Source of the DNA: Apostichopus japonicus
Lineage: Eukaryota > Echinodermata > Holothuroidea > Aspidochirotida > Stichopodidae
DNA length: 64,000 bases
NCBI RefSeq assembly: GCF_037975245.1
Contig: NC_092567.1
Coordinates: 6,198,714 to 6,262,713, forward strand
Direction of reading: 5' to 3'
Below are positions 13,074 through 25,701 of the stretch, piece by piece. Position 1 is the stretch's first letter. Each line of letters begins with the position of its first letter. The position numbers and the translations under genes were made by a program. The notes under the pieces are model-generated. The model made no database searches. It was not told the origin of the DNA and saw only the letters and a program-made list of their open reading frames with translations.

Positions 13074-13200
13074 CAAGGGAAGTCTAAAGCACTGCAGTAT
13101 TATGGGTGACAAACTACAAAAATGTTTGTATATGATATGGGATATTGAATCTCAATCTCTGGAAAACCTTGCACTTCATTTGACCTTTACTCACTGGCAG
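13074..13200 (+). CDS. Exon of LRR-family gene (5' edge uncertain)
   Basis: The frame reads SLKHCSIMGDKLQKC through SLENLALHLTFTHWQ and ends exactly at CAG|GTTAGT, leaving phase 0. The leucine spacing (SLENLALHL) is LRR-like, and the junction joins the phase-0 start of the exon at 21988. I chose the acceptor TTGTCTTTGACCAG (exon start 13074), which needs one base to complete a codon. An alternative acceptor at 13020 would add about 18 residues, and an in-frame stop at 12964 limits any further extension. This is probably part of the ligand-sensing or protein-binding repeat region. The family is not named with confidence; an NLR or other LRR protein is possible. Confidence 0.5.
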
Positions 13201-13290
13201 GTTAGTACTTAAATCTACAATATACCAGGAGAGGAAACAACTCCAGAGTACTTTAAGAGTAGGTTTTTATGACTACATAGTTTGAATAAA

Positions 13291-13574
13291 GGCCGTGGCT
13301 ATTCTTACGACTAGTCGTAACAATTATTTATAAACTATTCTTACGACATCGGCGAATTCATGCGAATTAAAAGTAAATAAAGCAACTGCGCATGTAGTAG
13401 GGGTAACCCTAACCCTAACACTCAATCCAACCCTTACCCTAAACCTAACCCTAACCGGAAATTATTGTTTCTCCTGGTCGTAAAAAAAGTACTCCTAGTC
13501 GTAAAAATAGCAACTGTGCATGCGCAAAAGGGTATTATTGTTACAACTAGTCGTAAGAATATTTAGCCACTTTG
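13291..13574. mobile_element. MITE carrying interstitial telomere-like repeats
   Basis: Both ends carry long inverted repeats, left GTGGCTATTCTTACGACTAG and right CTAGTCGTAAGAATATTTAG. They include the 16-bp perfect palindrome TTACGACTAGTCGTAA at the left end. The direct repeat TTGAATAAA flanks the unit at 13282-13290 and 13575-13583, as expected of a target-site duplication. Between the arms, about 13404-13456 holds degenerate TAACCC units. Internal motifs GTCGTAAAAA and GCAACTG(C/T)GCATG recur, so the interior is itself partly duplicated. The superfamily is not assigned, because a 9-bp duplication with these termini fits none I can name securely. Confidence 0.75.
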
Positions 13575-14210
13575 TTGAATAAAACCTTTCAGATACAGTA
13601 CTTGGATGATCTCGCAAATGTAGAACACTTCCTCAATAAACTAATGTGATCAGTATTCTGAGGGAGGAAACCCTCTCCTTCAACTTGTAACCAACTAACA
13701 GGCTAGCATCACCATATTTCAGCTAGTCCTACATTGTGCTGATCCTAGGACACGCTTTATGCTGGCATTGCGAACTTTTGAATGTTGTCATTAAAACCAT
13801 TGGACTAGGCCATCGTTAGGCTGCACTTTTCTTATATGACTAAAGAAGACCTAAGCCATAACTTCAACGTTATGATGTCCCTGTCCTTGTAGGTACATAG
13901 CCTAACAATATGAAAGGAAAACACGACATACATTTCTTCTTTGGCAATTGCAATATACTTAGTCTGTTTCTTTCAGTATCACCATCTGGAATATATTGCA
14001 ATATCTTCATATTAGTAAGCCAGTACTGTAGCTTCAGGGAATCACGTTAAACAAACAGAGAAGTACAAGTTGTACAACCATACAACCGTTCTTCAAACGC
14101 TGCTTTACACTGTGTCGTTGGTTTGTTTAGATTTTGAAGATGAGACTTGTTCAAGTCGTTTCATTGGCCACGAGGGAAATACCCCTCTTTTTCAGATAAA
14201 TGATCAATCT

Positions 14211-14453
14211 TGTATGTATGTATGTATATTAGATCCTCCTGCAAGCAGGAACTCGCGAAGAAGCCTAATTGGCTTATCAAAGCCGCAAGCTGACCGAAGT
14301 CAGTCTCTCACATTCATATTTAACGTCCATGATTATGAATTGTTAATTGTCAACAACCCTGTAACTGGACGACATACATTAATCTGGGAGTGACTCGAAC
14401 CGGGGACCTTATGATTGAAAGGCACCGGTGTTAACCACTGAGCTAACACTCCA
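14211..14453 (-). mobile_element. tRNA-derived SINE
   Basis: On the minus strand the 5' end (14452-14386) is tRNA-like. It has a GGAGTG/CACTCC acceptor stem, an A box in TTAGCTCAGTGGTTA and a B box GGTTCGAGTC, the arrangement used by internal RNA polymerase III promoters. A non-tRNA body follows and the element ends in an ATAC tandem tail at about 14211-14228. The clover-leaf is imperfect and lies in a longer unit, so this is a SINE and not a functional tRNA gene. Flanking duplications are unclear. Confidence 0.75.
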
Positions 14454-14487
14454 CATCTTCCAATCTTCCAATTCAAATAATAGCAAT

Positions 14488-16253
14488 CAGTGGCGTAGCT
14501 ACGGGGGGCGTGAGGGCGACAGCCCCCATGAAAGCTCGTCGCCCCCCAGTCGCCCCCCCCCCCTCACTGGGATTTTGGGTGTCGAAAAAAAATTACATGT
14601 GCGAAAAAAAATATATCATTGGTCTGAATGGTCTCGAATCTCCATGATGACCACTCATGAACGACCCTTCGACCACGGACCGGCAGTAGGCTATAGTTGC
14701 TGAAAACCTGACGTGACATAGCTCATAGGCCGAGAAGTCTACAGTAGTCGCACTGTACTGAAAACGCATGTTAACGACCGTCGAATAATATCATTCTTGC
14801 TCTACAAGACTACAGAACACATAATGTTTACTACTGAATCTGTGTGTTCGACTGTTCGGGCAAACTTTGCCTTTGTCACTCTTTTTTTTAAATATCCATA
14901 ATCCCTAACATGCAAATAAATACTAATACAAACAGCCTATCATTATCTTGTAACCAGTGCGTATTAACTGATCAAACAAGCTAGTGAGCAATACTATACC
15001 CTTATAGAAAGGTAGTCTCCAGGTACTTGAATGCCAAAGAAGATGTTAATAGGTAAAAAATGCTGACATCATACACATGTTTCTCACATCATTGCTCGCG
15101 TCATTGCCTCAATACCCTGTTACATTTTCAATCTGGTTTTCACTTCTGGGACGTACCCTGATGCTCTTAAAACCACTAACAACCAAATTTTCAAGAAAGG
15201 AGGCAACACTATCATTGAGAACTACCCCCCCCCCCCCCCCACGGACTCGAATGGACTGCTGGCGCCCTTTTCAGCTTTTTAAGCATGTTTTACTTCGCGA
15301 TTATTGACTTTTTTATTTCACTCTCATCTACCTATTGACATTTGTCACATTTTGTTGGTGTAGTTTACTGACAAAGTGCTCTAACGTACGGCGGTATTTA
15401 ATTTATCGGCACTTAATTCTGTTGTACGAAACTCTTTCCAAGAACTGTACGGGGTTTTCGATCTATTTTTTTCGAAAACATGAGCACTCACAAAGATACC
15501 ACGGGGATTGTGATAAAGCGCATGTACTTTCAACACCCATATAAACTTCCACTTGTCACAAATGTCGATGACACATATTTATTCTTCGTTTACCTCCAAT
15601 TAGCAAGGCCCGGAAAGAGTCATTTCCGGCAATCTAGGGAAAATCTTTACTCAAAAAAAATCTGTACGCTCCGAGCCAACCTGTGGTGGCGCTCCGCTTA
15701 GATAGTGTCGAAAGCCCCCCTATAGGCCATTCTCGCCCCCCCCCCCCGACCAATACCCCTAGCTCCGCCACTGCCGGCCAATCAGTCTATCACCCAAATA
15801 ATATTTTAGACGCAATCTAGTTCGGTCATTTCAGTATGTTACTTGGCTGAAAGCCCAGTCAATCTTTCTTTATTTTCCACACGCAATTTTCAGATTTGTC
15901 GAAAACTGTCAATGCCGGTGTCAAACTCACAAAAGATTTGTCATGATATTTCAAAGTAACTTACCAGATTGTTTTTTTTTTCTATTTCACTAAACTCTTT
16001 GATGACCATATCATAACATGGGATCTCAAAATAAAGGATGTTGAGAAAACTTTAGAGCACCTAAGAAGGCCTGGGAAGTGTCATTTCCAACGATCTGGGA
16101 GGCCCTTTTAGCTAAAAATTTACGGTACGCTGCGCGCCAACTCATAGTGGCGCTCCGCTTAGATAGTAACAAAAAAATGGTCAAGCCCCCCAGAAAATGT
16201 TCAAGCCCCCCAGCGCCCCCCCCCCACTGAAAAAAATCCTGGCTACGCCACTG
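14488..16253. mobile_element. hAT-like non-autonomous element with nested copy
   Basis: The left end CAGTGGCGTAGCTACGGGG and right end CTGGCTACGCCACTG are inverted repeats. Flanks ATAGCAAT (14480-14487) and AAAGCAAT (16254-16261) match at 7 of 8 positions, the length typical of hAT insertion. A second right-type end (AGCTCCGCCACTG) occurs at 15773. Two copies of the family's subterminal block lie inside (about 15605-15702 and 16062-16168), one before each right end, so two elements are nested or fused. No transposase was recognised. C- and G-homopolymers sit next to the termini. Confidence 0.8.
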
Positions 16254-16801
16254 AAAGCAATTTACAACAAAATGGCAAATTCCTTGTATCTAGGAGTGAG
16301 GTCTTCAACATTATGCTGCGAAATGTCAATTCATCATTTTGCACCTCGATAATTTTCTGGTAATTTTGCGTTCATAGAATCTTCTATAGCCGCTTGAAGT
16401 GTATACGTGTTATGGGTCGTAGCGTATAAGTCTTATGGAAAAGACAAAACAATACTTAGTTATTACACTGCAACTCACCAAATTACAATTTGGACGGCAT
16501 CTTGACTATTCACAACAGATCTTCCGAAGTCCAAATATAAAAGGGGTCCGGCACTAAATATATAATAAAAACGCAATATGCAAATAATGAAAATATTTTG
16601 ATGGTCTTGACCATTCCAGTAAAGCAAAGATAAGGGGCTAGTGTAAGTTCCAAAGAAAAACGCGTACTATCGCCTAGCGAAATCTATCGTGATAGTATTT
16701 CGTCACTACAAGTGTCACCAAGACAGCATGAAAATTAGACATGTTTGGCACTTTTCAGGATATTGTTTACTACGAGCTCACAAAGAAGTCAATATTTTAT
16801 C

Positions 16802-17387
16802 ATTTCTAAAGACTTTTGAAATGACGAGATGAAAGTATTTTGGTATTTCAACATTAATCAGAAAATTTCTAAATTATACACTTGGATAGAAGTCGGGGAG
16901 GGGTGGGAGGGGGGCAATGTTACATTCAGCTGAGAAGAAGGCCACTGCTACGAGTGTACACCCCTCCCCCCCCCCTTATGACTTTACAAAAACATTGTTC
17001 ATAGGCAAAACTGCATGGTGTATGGAGCCAATTTAAGACCTAATTGGTGGTCTAATTATGCCTCGGGTGCACCAGTTAACATCAATTTTCAAAAAGAATT
17101 CAGGAGACGGGGCTACTGAGATTTGCCTTCAACAAGCCAACGACCACACCTCCGCCATTTTTAAATTCTCTAGCCTTTCCATAATAGTGTAGGACCTACC
17201 TAAGTCAGTTGGGATTTGCTCCCCCCCCCCCTTGAAATCCTATATTAAAATGGGGGTTGAGAAGGGGTCCCATTCTCCTAGTCCTGCAAACCGATTTCAA
17301 GTAGTAGATAACCAATGCATCTGCCATTAAAATCAGTTACATGGCTACATGAAGGTAACATGCAATAATGTGTACCTCTTTGTCAGG
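16802..17387. repeat. Unclassified interspersed repeat, copy B
   Basis: Collinear with 4258-4860. Relative to that copy, the frame is interrupted by indels around C-tracts near 16965 and 17221. This argues that the open frame in copy A is not a maintained gene. Confidence 0.8.
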
Positions 17388-18059
17388 CATTATTGTATGT
17401 AGGAATAATATACTGGTTTGGCAACATGTCCACCCAACGGCTATTTACAGAATAACTGGACGCGAGCAAGACTGCATTTTCTGATTTTTTTTATGCAATT
17501 ATACAATAGTGATTTTAACATCGGTCAGTTCAGTTCTTAAACTTCACACTAGTATTTTTTAGCACAACCTTAATTTAAGTTTAGACAAAAATTATAGTCT
17601 AACTACGCCCCAGAATTGTTTCAGTCGGAGGACTCCCACAACCCCGTACATGGAACTGCATTCAACGACTACTCCACAGCAACAACATCAAAACTTTCGG
17701 ATCCACATATAGTCTGACCATAAATGTTCGTTCCCCTTCCTAAATTGATCGGGAGAATTTTGGAATGTGAACCCACGTTACTGGGTACTAAACCATACAG
17801 GAGAGTCGATCCTTTTTCAGGATTGGAGAGGCAAACTTACCGCTCATGCACTTAATCAGAAATATACACAAATTAGCCACAAGATGTACCTCCTCCTTTA
17901 TGTTCTACACCCTTCCCCATATCTATGTAGACATGTGACAAATCACTTGATTGGCGTAGGAAGGGAGCAAAAAATGAATTGGTTGGGGAGGGGGTCGGGG
18001 GCATCCCAATTAAGTAAACAATACACATTTTGTCATTATTGTGACCCACATAGAACACT

Positions 18060-18430
18060 GAAAAATTTCAAAATTTCCATATCAAAATTTTAATTATTTT
18101 ATCCCGAAAGTTTTGAATATTTCTGGGAATTTCAACCCTTTTTCAAAATTGAAACCCTTTTCTTGAAAATCAAATTTGTCTTAAAATTGCAATCTGTAAT
18201 ATAACCGAAATTCTCAACATTAAACTACTTTTTCTAAAATTTAAAACCTCTTCGATTGATTTCGACCTCTTTAATTCCCTTCGTGTAAAATGTCGATTTC
18301 TTTTTGTTTTAAATTTAAACTATTGAAATGTTGACTTCTCAACTAAAAATATTAGCGTTTTATCTCAAACTTGTATTGCCATTGCATTTCTCGAAGTCAA
18401 GATTTCTCTTTTATACAAATTTCAACTATT
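18060..18430. repeat. Degenerate TTTCAAAATT-rich patch
   Basis: Short phrases such as TTTCAAAATT, TTGAAACCC and their variants recur at irregular short intervals. A similar AAATTTTGA-rich patch in the opposite sense occurs in both duplication copies (about 1870-1985 and 11545-11665). A G-tract of about 15 bases follows at 18489. It looks like slipped low-complexity DNA; I see no element ends. Confidence 0.4.
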
Positions 18431-19255
18431 TTTTTCTCAAAAAATAAACTTTTCTTGATGAGGATGGTAATAAGTAAAACGGGAGAAAAGGGGGGGGGGG
18501 GGCTACATGAATTAACTATTACAATTATTGGTGAAATGTCGACATAGTATTTTGATTTGAGCAATTACGAGGTACGTGAAAAGACAAAACATCGTTTGAT
18601 TGCCTGACACTCTCTTGCTGGTGCAAATATTTAACTGCATAATACAGCACTGGCATGGAATGGAATTAATTACAAGGTGGTTGGGTGGGGAGGGGATGAA
18701 AAAAGTTGTGTCGTTACATTTATTCCAATAAGTTCATAATGATCAATTTATTATGATTATTTGTAAAAACAAACATGTAACTTGACACAGACACGTTTTG
18801 TCTGCACGATGTGTCTGCAAGATGTGTGTGACGGAACAAGGATGTTCAATTTATGTTATTCCATGTAGGTTTTGATATTCATAAAACATGTACGCCTTCA
18901 AATCATTTGAAACAGACGGTTTTCGAACTTTTTTGTTAATTGTTTGTTTATGCATCCACTAACAGATAATAAGGTGCACGGGTGGATGAGTACATAAAAT
19001 GCTTTTTTGCCCAAATTTTAACCGTTGGTGGGGGAGGGGGGTGCACTGGGACTAACACCCTACCGCTTAGGGAGAAATGTCAATGATACAGGATAGTTTG
19101 ATCTACTTGATATAGGTTGTGTTGTATTATTTACTTCCTCGACCCTTTCCTTACTACATACCCAATCGACGTCAGTTTATAAACTGTCTGTTTCCACCGG
19201 GCATGTATAACTTTACCTAAATTTATTTCTATTGGCGCCAAAATGTCTGTTACAA

Positions 19256-19651
19256 ATCTCAAACATCACCCGCGAACAGCTGGGAAACACCTGTATATGA
19301 ATATCGGTGACTCGTGCTGTTGAATACCTGTGCACATCTAGTATATATCAGTATCACTGACAATGAATGGTTTAGTGTTATATCAGTGGAGTTGCAGAGT
19401 ACGTAGTATATTCGTGGGAGTTGTTTGTTACCATTGACTTGTTGAGTGGTTATTGAGATGGATTGTTTAATGGAGAGGAACCGCTGTGAATAGTTAAAAC
19501 AGTAATTATTGATCAGAGAGATAACTTGACGGTATGGTATAGAGGCATAGGCTAGGATGTGTACAAAGGCCAGGCCAAACTTAGGTAGGCTATAGGTTAG
19601 ACTAGTAATACAGTTATATGTTAAAAATCTCAAACATCACCCGCGAAAAGC
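19256..19651. repeat. Direct repeat bracketing about 370 bp
   Basis: The phrase AATCTCAAACATCACCCGCG, plus a few more bases with one mismatch (AACAGCT against AAAAGCT), occurs at 19256 and again at 19626. The interval between them has no recognised gene; a 124-codon minus-strand frame there has no known similarity. This could be a tandem duplication, or the remains of an element with short terminal direct repeats. Confidence 0.6.
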
Positions 19652-20574
19652 TAGAATTACTACTTTTAGCAAGAGGACATGCTTATCAAATCTAACTAAT
19701 AAATGATACAAATCTTAGCCTATAGTTGTTGACTGATTATCAAAAAATTCCAAATTAAAGCAGATCTTAAATATAAAGGAATTTAAAAAAATACAATCGA
19801 GACACTGAGTCTCCTTTAGGGATCTTAACTTAAGCGAATAATGAAACCAGCGATTAACATTCTAGGTGAGCTGATGCCTATCCTTTACTTTGAAAACAAT
19901 TACTTCATTCTAGCTAGCAAAAAGTATCCATAGACAAACTTTGGAACTTTGTAATCCCTTCAAAAAATTTAAATCAAGAAAATGGTTCAATTCGATTTTA
20001 CTCGTACATAATATAGCCTTATATATAGGCGTGAATACAAGTCAATGACATTTTACAATTATTATTGTAATCACCTAACTTACTAAATCTACCAGGTCAG
20101 ACATATGAGCCACTTGTGTGAGAAACCTGCAGCTTTTTACCGAGCAGGCTGACTGAAATAATGTTATTTAATAACTGATTATTAGTTGAATAACCTAACT
20201 CCTGCCAATATACCTGACACTTATTGTGATATTTAATTTTGTTAAATACTGTTTAGGGCCTAGAGCTTTGAGCCTCTATAAAACAGTATTCCTATTAAGT
20301 CTAATGATAATCAAATACAATACATAGTTATTAAAAAGGAATCTTTAGTCCATGTCTTTCCAGCAGCAACTAGATCGTGGTGTTCTTCTCACAGCTGGTT
20401 TGTCTTAATTTTGCCCACTTAATTATAAAAACTGTACGTCATTTCCAAGCCAACAGACTTATTATGGCCACATGATATTTAAAAAGTAAAATGGTTTTGA
20501 AATTGAAAGTGCGCTACTTATTTTACCCTGCTGCAACACTCAATAGCAGAAGTTTGCCAGAGCCGTAGCTCTAA

Positions 20575-20808
20575 AGCCCGGGTCACATCTGCGCGATTCA
20601 ACACGCGATTCAACTCGCAATACAATTGAAGGTTGAATCGCGTAGTTAGACACGGGTATCAACTTGTTGCGCAATCAACGTTGCGCAGTTGATTTGCAAT
20701 AGATCAATGTCCTAATCAGCGCAACTTCTCAGAAGCAACTTTTCTTATTCGCGTGATTTTAGTTGCGAGTTGAATCGCGTGTTGAATCGCACAGATGTGA
20801 CCCGGGCT
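20575..20808. mobile_element. MITE with about 45-bp terminal inverted repeats
   Basis: The left arm starts AGCCCGGGTCACATCTG and continues through CGATTCAACACGCGATTCAA. The right arm is its nearly exact complement, ending CAGATGTGACCCGGGCT. The flanking trinucleotide TAA (20572-20574 and 20809-20811) is a plausible 3-bp target duplication, as PIF/Harbinger elements produce, but three bases are weak evidence. The interior repeats GTTGAATCGCG and TTGCGCA motifs. No transposase is present. Confidence 0.8.
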
Positions 20809-21987
20809 TAACGGTAAATGTTCCGCTAACTGTTCACACCCGATGAACTCCATAGTAACATAAGATATTTCAATGAAGACCCAATTAACCTGATGAAACT
20901 TTAAGGTAATAATTAATTAGTATAATTAAACACTTCAAGGATATGAAGTGTTTTCAGATAACAATATTATTCGTTAAAAAATGTAAAAAGCGGATGGTAC
21001 TATTTAATTGGAAGAAACGATAAAGTTTAGAAAGTTAAGATCATAAGCATTACCCAATTTAGGAATATCTACAAACACAAAGAAAGAACAAAGCTACATT
21101 TCTAAAAAATCTACTAGAAGTTATGTCAAACTTAAACCGTAACTTAGGAATGAATTTGATAAAACACTAATGGACATCATCATTTATCCAAATCGTATTA
21201 ATTAGAAATAATTATAATTCAAGCAGAATAGTCGGATTTGGATCAATATTTAATAATTTGTATATTAAATTTTGAGTTTAAGCCTCGCCAACCTTCTCTC
21301 TTGAAACTTGAATTTGAGCTACCGTACATCTGTTCTCTAAATTGCATTTTAATTATAAGAAACAACCTATATTGATTTAAATATAATTCCCCCAAATCTC
21401 CTTAAACTTGATAAAAACCTGGTATTAGTTAGAGTAGAAGTTTCCTTTTCATGATTCATATAACATTAAATTACATTTGCATTCTGAAAGTTCTAAATCA
21501 AAATACAAATAAATGTGATCAATATTTTTCTTCAAAAGATAGATAATCTCAATTATTATTGACCCATTTCTTATAAAATTCTCAACCCGTCAATGAGATT
21601 TGTTTCATATTAACTAATGAATACAAATGTGTAGCCTCACATTCTTATTTTATTAAACCTTACTAGCTATAAAAACTTTAATGAATAATTTAATTGTAAA
21701 ACAATCAAACTAACCCTTTAATCCTACATTACCACTTTATTTTCTCTAATCTAATGTAATTATTCCTGTTTATATTTGTGTCCCCATAAAATCAGCCCCT
21801 TATTTCCGTTCTAATAACTGATTCCGTCTTACAAATAAACACGACCTAAATGTCCTAGTTTATCGCTTTATTTTCCTTTATCTTTTTTCGTTATTTTTAT
21901 TTTATTATAATTATTCTAAACCTAACCAAATCCAATCTATTTATCTCTATCTACTCTATTATCAGTAACTATATTCTTTCATTCTAG

Positions 21988-22196
21988 ATTCCTATCTCCT
22001 GTGTGTGGCTAGTAGACTGCTTTCCTAGAGTTGATGAGTCTGGTCTGAACCTTATCCTTGAGTCTGGTCTCTCTCTCTCTATCCTGAGTTCTCTCCAGAC
22101 GCTGCGGATCTCTGACTACAAAAGGAGACTAACAAATGAAGAGTTGGCGGCCATCTTGTCTTACTCCTCACAGTGTACAAGCTTGAAGGAGCTGAT
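21988..22196 (+). CDS. Exon encoding leucine-rich repeats
   Basis: A TTCTTTCATTCTAG acceptor opens a phase-0 frame beginning IPISCVWLVDCFPRVDESG. It then reads SSLQTLRISDYKRRL and TNEELAAILSYSSQCTSLKE, ending at CTGAT|GTAAGT and leaving two bases. The spacing of LQTLRIS and SLKELMF is that of leucine-rich repeats, with a helix-like NEELAAILSYSSQC between. This resembles the ribonuclease-inhibitor-type LRRs of NLR proteins. It is the best-supported exon in the window, because both splice sites are strong and phases match on both sides. The 5' exons that would show an effector or nucleotide-binding domain are not visible. Confidence 0.8.
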
Positions 22197-25100
22197 GTAA
22201 GTATTCCGGTGTAGATGTTAGAATCATCATAACAGTTAGACAGGGAATTAATTTAATTAATAAAAGTTATCAATATTAAACTAGCAATAGAGAATGTAAA
22301 GTCTGCTGTATTTTAATGTCAAAGATTGGATGTAATTAGTTTATTTGGATTTATTTGAATAATTAGGTCATCGTGAAAGGAATTATGTAGAATGTTACAA
22401 TAAATAAACAAAAAATATAATGGATTAATAGGGAATATTTTAAGAGGGTGTTGGTAAGAGAGGGGTAGGGGTGGGTGGTGGTTGTTTAAAATGTTCTTTG
22501 TTTATTTTAATGTTAACATTTCACTAAATAGGTTTTTGAATTACAGGAATGTTTATTAGGATAAAATAAGAGATATATAGACAAGGAAATTGGATTTTAA
22601 TAATTCTAGCGAGTAAAATTAATATTATAAAGTAAAGTTTTATAAAGAATAACTGTTAATTTTGACTGAAACCTCAGAAACAGTTGATTTTCAATTATGT
22701 ACAATTAATTTAAGAAACAAAAGAGATTGAAAATCGTTATTAATTTTAATGTAGTAAAATGATGGCATAAATAATAGCATAAACTCCTCAAAATTTTGAT
22801 CAGATTATGATACTCTAGCAAAACTGAAATGTATACAAAAGAAGCAACCAATAAAATAGTTTTAGTTTCAAAATTTAAAAAAAAATAGTTACTCAACATA
22901 AGTTAACTAATTAAAACAAGATAAAAGTTAACTAGAAGGAAATAAATAATTGTATTTGAGATAACTATATAGTTAAAAAAAAATGTATTGCCATAAATAT
23001 CATTAAAGACAAATCTGTATCTGATAAATTTCAAAGGTTCAAATGAAATCCGCTTAAACTACATCACTTTCTTCGTTATAGTTTGAAATACGACGTTATA
23101 CAAAATAAGCTTAATTATGATTTATGCTTATATTTTAACCTAATTTTTCAACAATAATTACAAAATTAACCGAGAGCTTCAACTTTGTATAATTGATTAC
23201 TTTAAACAAGAACTATAATATTTTAATATTCCTCGTATTAATGTTACTTCATACTTGATTCGATCATGACGTCCCTGCTTAGTCCGTTCAATGTAGTGTT
23301 ATTTTAGACCCCCCCCCACCCAACCCAAACCAACCCCTCCTCTCGCCTCCTCTTGCCCTCTTTGCTCTCACAGATCAAACCTCGTAAAAGTTTCTCCTTT
23401 CCGTCTTTACCATTCACAACATAATCAGTAACATCTTCAACTTACAGCTGACGTGTTACTAAAAAAAGAAAATATTTAAGTCGCAACCGTCCCCCCCCCC
23501 CCTCACCGCACCTCACCCAAATCTCGAAAGAAAAGACAAAAGCTATTGAGTAGTTACATAAATGAAATATATGATAACGAACGATGCTTAACGTATGTTA
23601 TATGTGAAACAACGCCATTCCGGGAATAACTGTGACCGCGGAGAAAAATATTACTGGAAATAACACACTTCGGGGGTTTTGTTTGGTCTGACTATAAACA
23701 AAATGTAACAGAGAATGTTGATTCCCTATCTAGATTAAATACTTTACCCCAATCCCAGTGTGCTCTTGGGTCATTTTAGTCTCTCCTCCTCTGCCCCACT
23801 CCCCTTCAGACAGCTTATCTGTACCCACCGCCACCCCTTCCTTCGCCCCCCCCCCCCCTGCTTCGCACATCATCTTTTTTAGGGAGCCCTTCAAATTAAT
23901 TCCGTTTCTACCCGATAACATCATCACCGTTTTAGTACACACAGTAGGCCTACTCTACTTCTACAATAGTTTTCTGCACAGACGATTGATTCAAACAATT
24001 TATTTCTAAAGTAAATTAAGTTGACAGTAAATATGACACACCTGGATCTCCCGTAAATACCTAATTAGCATAACAATAGATGACACGAGCCAGGGTTAAA
24101 GATAATGAATAGAAAGATAAACGAGACACGCGTCTAGTGTACACCTGGAATGTTGTCACTGCCATGCAACGTAACCATGGAAACAGACGATAAGTAGGTC
24201 AGTCCGTGTCTAACAGTGGCTGGGAATAATACATCATTTCATTCAATACGGGTTAGGTATATATCTAACAGCCATTCAGTGATACTGTATGTCATATGCC
24301 GTGATATTACGGCGTGTTCTCATTATTATTCTCTGTTTATATATTTTAAATGAGTAAAGTTGATTTTCTCGGTTGTTTAATACACACCTCACTTGCTCCT
24401 CTCACTAATTATATAGAAGGAATGTTTAATTTCCCTTTCTTCGTTTTGTTTTCTGTATGTACTTTTCGTTGGTATAAGGAAGTCTGCCTTATTAACACAT
24501 AATTGAATAGCCCTTAATGTAACTCTAATATGTGACTACAAGCATTGCGGGTTCTTAACTGCCTAGTTTTATGGAGAACATTTTTGTTCTGTGAAGTTGA
24601 TTAAACGGTTAAACGGTGGAGATAAAATATTGCTCGTGTTTAGCAGGGAGAAAGTAATTCGAAGGTTCATGTCGCCTTTTACCAATCTGAAATAAAGTAA
24701 TAATAACCAAGTTAATATATTTCTCAGCCATAAATCATAAACAAGCAAACAACAACACGATCAAGAAAACAAAGCACCTGAGATCCTTTAAGATTCGTTT
24801 GATGAGATCTTTTATCTCTTTAAATATCAAATTATATACTCCGCTAGTTCTTTTTATCTACACAGAACAGGCGAAAGTGATTGAATTATTCCCTCGAAGT
24901 TTAAAATGTATAATGGATAACGACAACTAGAATCGATTTCAAATTTGCAACTGTTTTTTGCGAATTTAGAAAGGCTTATAGGCTGTTATCATCGCCTTCA
25001 GAACTTTCTTCTAAATGGTTTACATTATTGTTATAACACACGCTACAAAATGATAGTAAATATTTATATCCCCGGTACACAATGAATGAACCTACAAGTT

Positions 25101-25701
25101 AACAATCAGAATAAGCACTTATACAACTGCCAGGGTCATATCCAGGTCGTAAGTATGGCCACGGTTCATTTAGTTTTGTTGCTGAGAAGGAAAACAAAAG
25201 AAGCAGTTATTCACTTGTTGAAATGAATTCATTGCGTCATAATTTGCGATGTTTTACATGAATCATGGTGGTATGCTGATTAAAACTGAACATAAGTATA
25301 TTGTGATAGTAACATGTATGTTCAACAACTCAAAAGAAAAAGGAAGGAAAATTAAACAGAAAAGAAACCGAAGGAGAGGTGTTATGTTCCTGGAAATACA
25401 GTTAGTAGAGATCTGTGGGAAATTCTATACTGTCGGTCACACATCCGGGGTTTTCCTTCCGTCAAATCGCAGCGAATAGAGTGAAAACATGTCAAGTAAT
25501 TGTGTCTAAATATCGCGAGTCTACGCTTTCAGAACGCATGAAGAGAAACATGAATACTCTACGCATATACCTATATAGGCATAAGAATGCAATATAATAG
25601 TAAAGTAGAGGAGCCCTAATGTAACAGAAGCTAAGCTATCTTCGTAGGTATTTTACAGATGTTGTATTTTTAATTGTTTGAGACACTACAGTAGGCCTAC
25701 C

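Larger units (their letters stand above)
13201..21987 (+). other. Intron of LRR gene
   Basis: An 8.8-kb intron with GT at the left edge and TTCATTCTAG at the right. It hosts a telomere-repeat MITE (13291-13574), a SINE (14211-14453), a hAT-like element (14488-16253), an unclassified repeat (16802-17387), an AT-rich TTTCAAAATT patch (about 18060-18430) and a long-TIR MITE (20575-20808). From 20.9 to 22 kb it is very AT-rich with no recognised features. Confidence 0.5.

Noticed and set aside
14386-14452. A functional tRNA gene
   Set aside because: The clover-leaf is imperfect and the unit continues into a SINE body with an ATAC tail.
19259-19633. 124-codon minus-strand frame
   Set aside because: It coincides with the interval between direct repeats and has no recognisable domain.
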